Assembly (NCBI RefSeq): GCF_026343295.1
Contig: NZ_JAPELY010000002.1
Span: 1,550,001 to 1,614,000, forward strand
DNA length: 64,000 nucleotides
From: Streptomyces sp. NBC_00083
GTDB taxonomy: Bacteria; Actinomycetota; Actinomycetes; Streptomycetales; Streptomycetaceae
Direction of reading: 5' to 3'
Shown here: one piece after another, positions 63,805 through 64,000 of the stretch
Layout: the number at the start of each line of letters is the position of its first letter
Numbering within the stretch: the first letter of the stretch is position 1
Notes under the pieces: model-generated
Told to the model about the DNA's origin: nothing
Seen by the model: the letters and a program-made list of their open reading frames with translations, nothing else
Database searches by the model: none
Program-made: the position numbers and the translations under genes

Positions 63805-64000
63805 TCATGCGTCCGCTCTCCTGCCCAGCACGGGCCGGGGCGCGACGGCCCCGGCTGTGAGCTGACTGGCCAGCTCCCCGAGCGACCGCATGTCGAAGAA
63901 CGCCCGCAGCCGCAGCTCGCAGCCCATGACGGCGCGCACCCGGCCGATGACGATCATGGCGAGCAGTGAATCTCCGCCGAGGTCGAAGAAGTTGTCGCCG
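63805..64000 (-). CDS. C-terminal carrier domain of an NRPS running off the right edge
   Basis: About 65 C-terminal residues are visible. The PCP attachment motif FFDLGGDSLLAMIVI is at the very edge of the window, followed by helices 3 and 4 (LRLRAFFDMRSLGELASQL) and a short basic tail ending in TGA. It shows that the biosynthetic cluster continues to the right with at least one more NRPS. The 157 bp between its stop and the monooxygenase ATG hold no terminator, so the two genes may share an operon. Confidence 0.85.
   Translation of the reverse strand, partial: GDNFFDLGGDSLLAMIVIGRVRAVMGCELRLRAFFDMRSLGELASQLTAGAVAPRPVLGRRADA

Noticed and set aside
63773..63808. Short minus-strand ATG frame overlapping the NRPS stop (ATGACG, 12 codons)
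   Set aside because: Too short, no ribosome-binding site spacing and no relation to the next gene; judged a chance start.
1..64000. CRISPR arrays, insertion sequences, rRNA or phage structural genes
   Set aside because: No short regularly spaced repeats, transposase motifs, terminal inverted repeats or rRNA-like sequence were seen.

Overview
The window is very GC-rich actinobacterial DNA with strong G/C third-position bias, GTG starts and tight ATGA/GTGA gene overlaps. The genes point to Streptomyces or a close relative. It has two parts: a phage-defence island (about 1-13,500) and a large NRPS/PKS biosynthetic gene cluster (about 14,300 to beyond the right edge).

Defence island. On the minus strand lie pglW, pglX and the first two thirds of pglY, the core of the Pgl / BREX type 2 system; pglZ would lie off the left edge. 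Divergent from pglW is a two-gene unit. It encodes a soluble protein whose layout recalls lambda RexA and a four-helix membrane protein whose layout recalls RexB. A ribbon-helix-helix/PIN (VapBC-like) toxin-antitoxin pair follows, with a perfect inverted repeat at its promoter.

Biosynthetic cluster, left arm (14,500-28,730, plus strand). A carrier protein and a KASIII-like enzyme come first, followed by an eleven-gene run. The run holds an acyl-CoA dehydrogenase, a lysine/ornithine N-monooxygenase, a DAO-type flavoenzyme and a cupin-methionyl-tRNA-synthetase fusion. The last three match the known hydrazinoacetic-acid (N-N bond) trio of the s56-p1 and triacsin pathways. After them come an AMP ligase, a carrier protein, a GNAT acyltransferase, a C45 Ntn-type amidase/acyltransferase and a complete E1alpha/E1beta/E2 2-oxoacid dehydrogenase set without E3.

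Centre (28,850-43,290). A luciferase-like flavin monooxygenase (minus strand) diverges from an MbtH protein and a free PCP. A plus-strand assembly line follows: free malonyl-type AT, C-A(degenerate)-PCP, KS-AT(dead)-ACP, ACP-aminotransferase-C, and an O/N-carbamoyltransferase. Right arm (43,480-64,000, minus strand). It holds C(dead)-A-PCP, a fatty-acid desaturase, a second MbtH, a TauD/SyrP-type hydroxylase, C(dead)-A(Asp)-PCP-TE(Cys), an MFS exporter, C-(A deleted)-PCP-C-A-PCP-C, a Baeyer-Villiger-type monooxygenase and the carrier-protein end of another NRPS.

How it fits together. Lysine and glycine are probably joined to give hydrazinoacetate, which is tethered to a carrier. The PKS/NRPS line would extend it once with malonate, aminate the beta position, carbamoylate it and condense it with amino acids including aspartate and probably a basic residue. 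Several modules have inactivated domains while intact counterparts sit on neighbouring proteins, so the line appears to work heavily in trans. Six copies of an 18-bp palindrome (consensus TGTCTCGCYGGCGAGACA) sit in promoter regions of the cluster and nowhere else I could find. At three of them a recognisable -35/-10 pair follows at nearly constant distance, so this looks like the operator of a cluster-specific regulator encoded outside the window.
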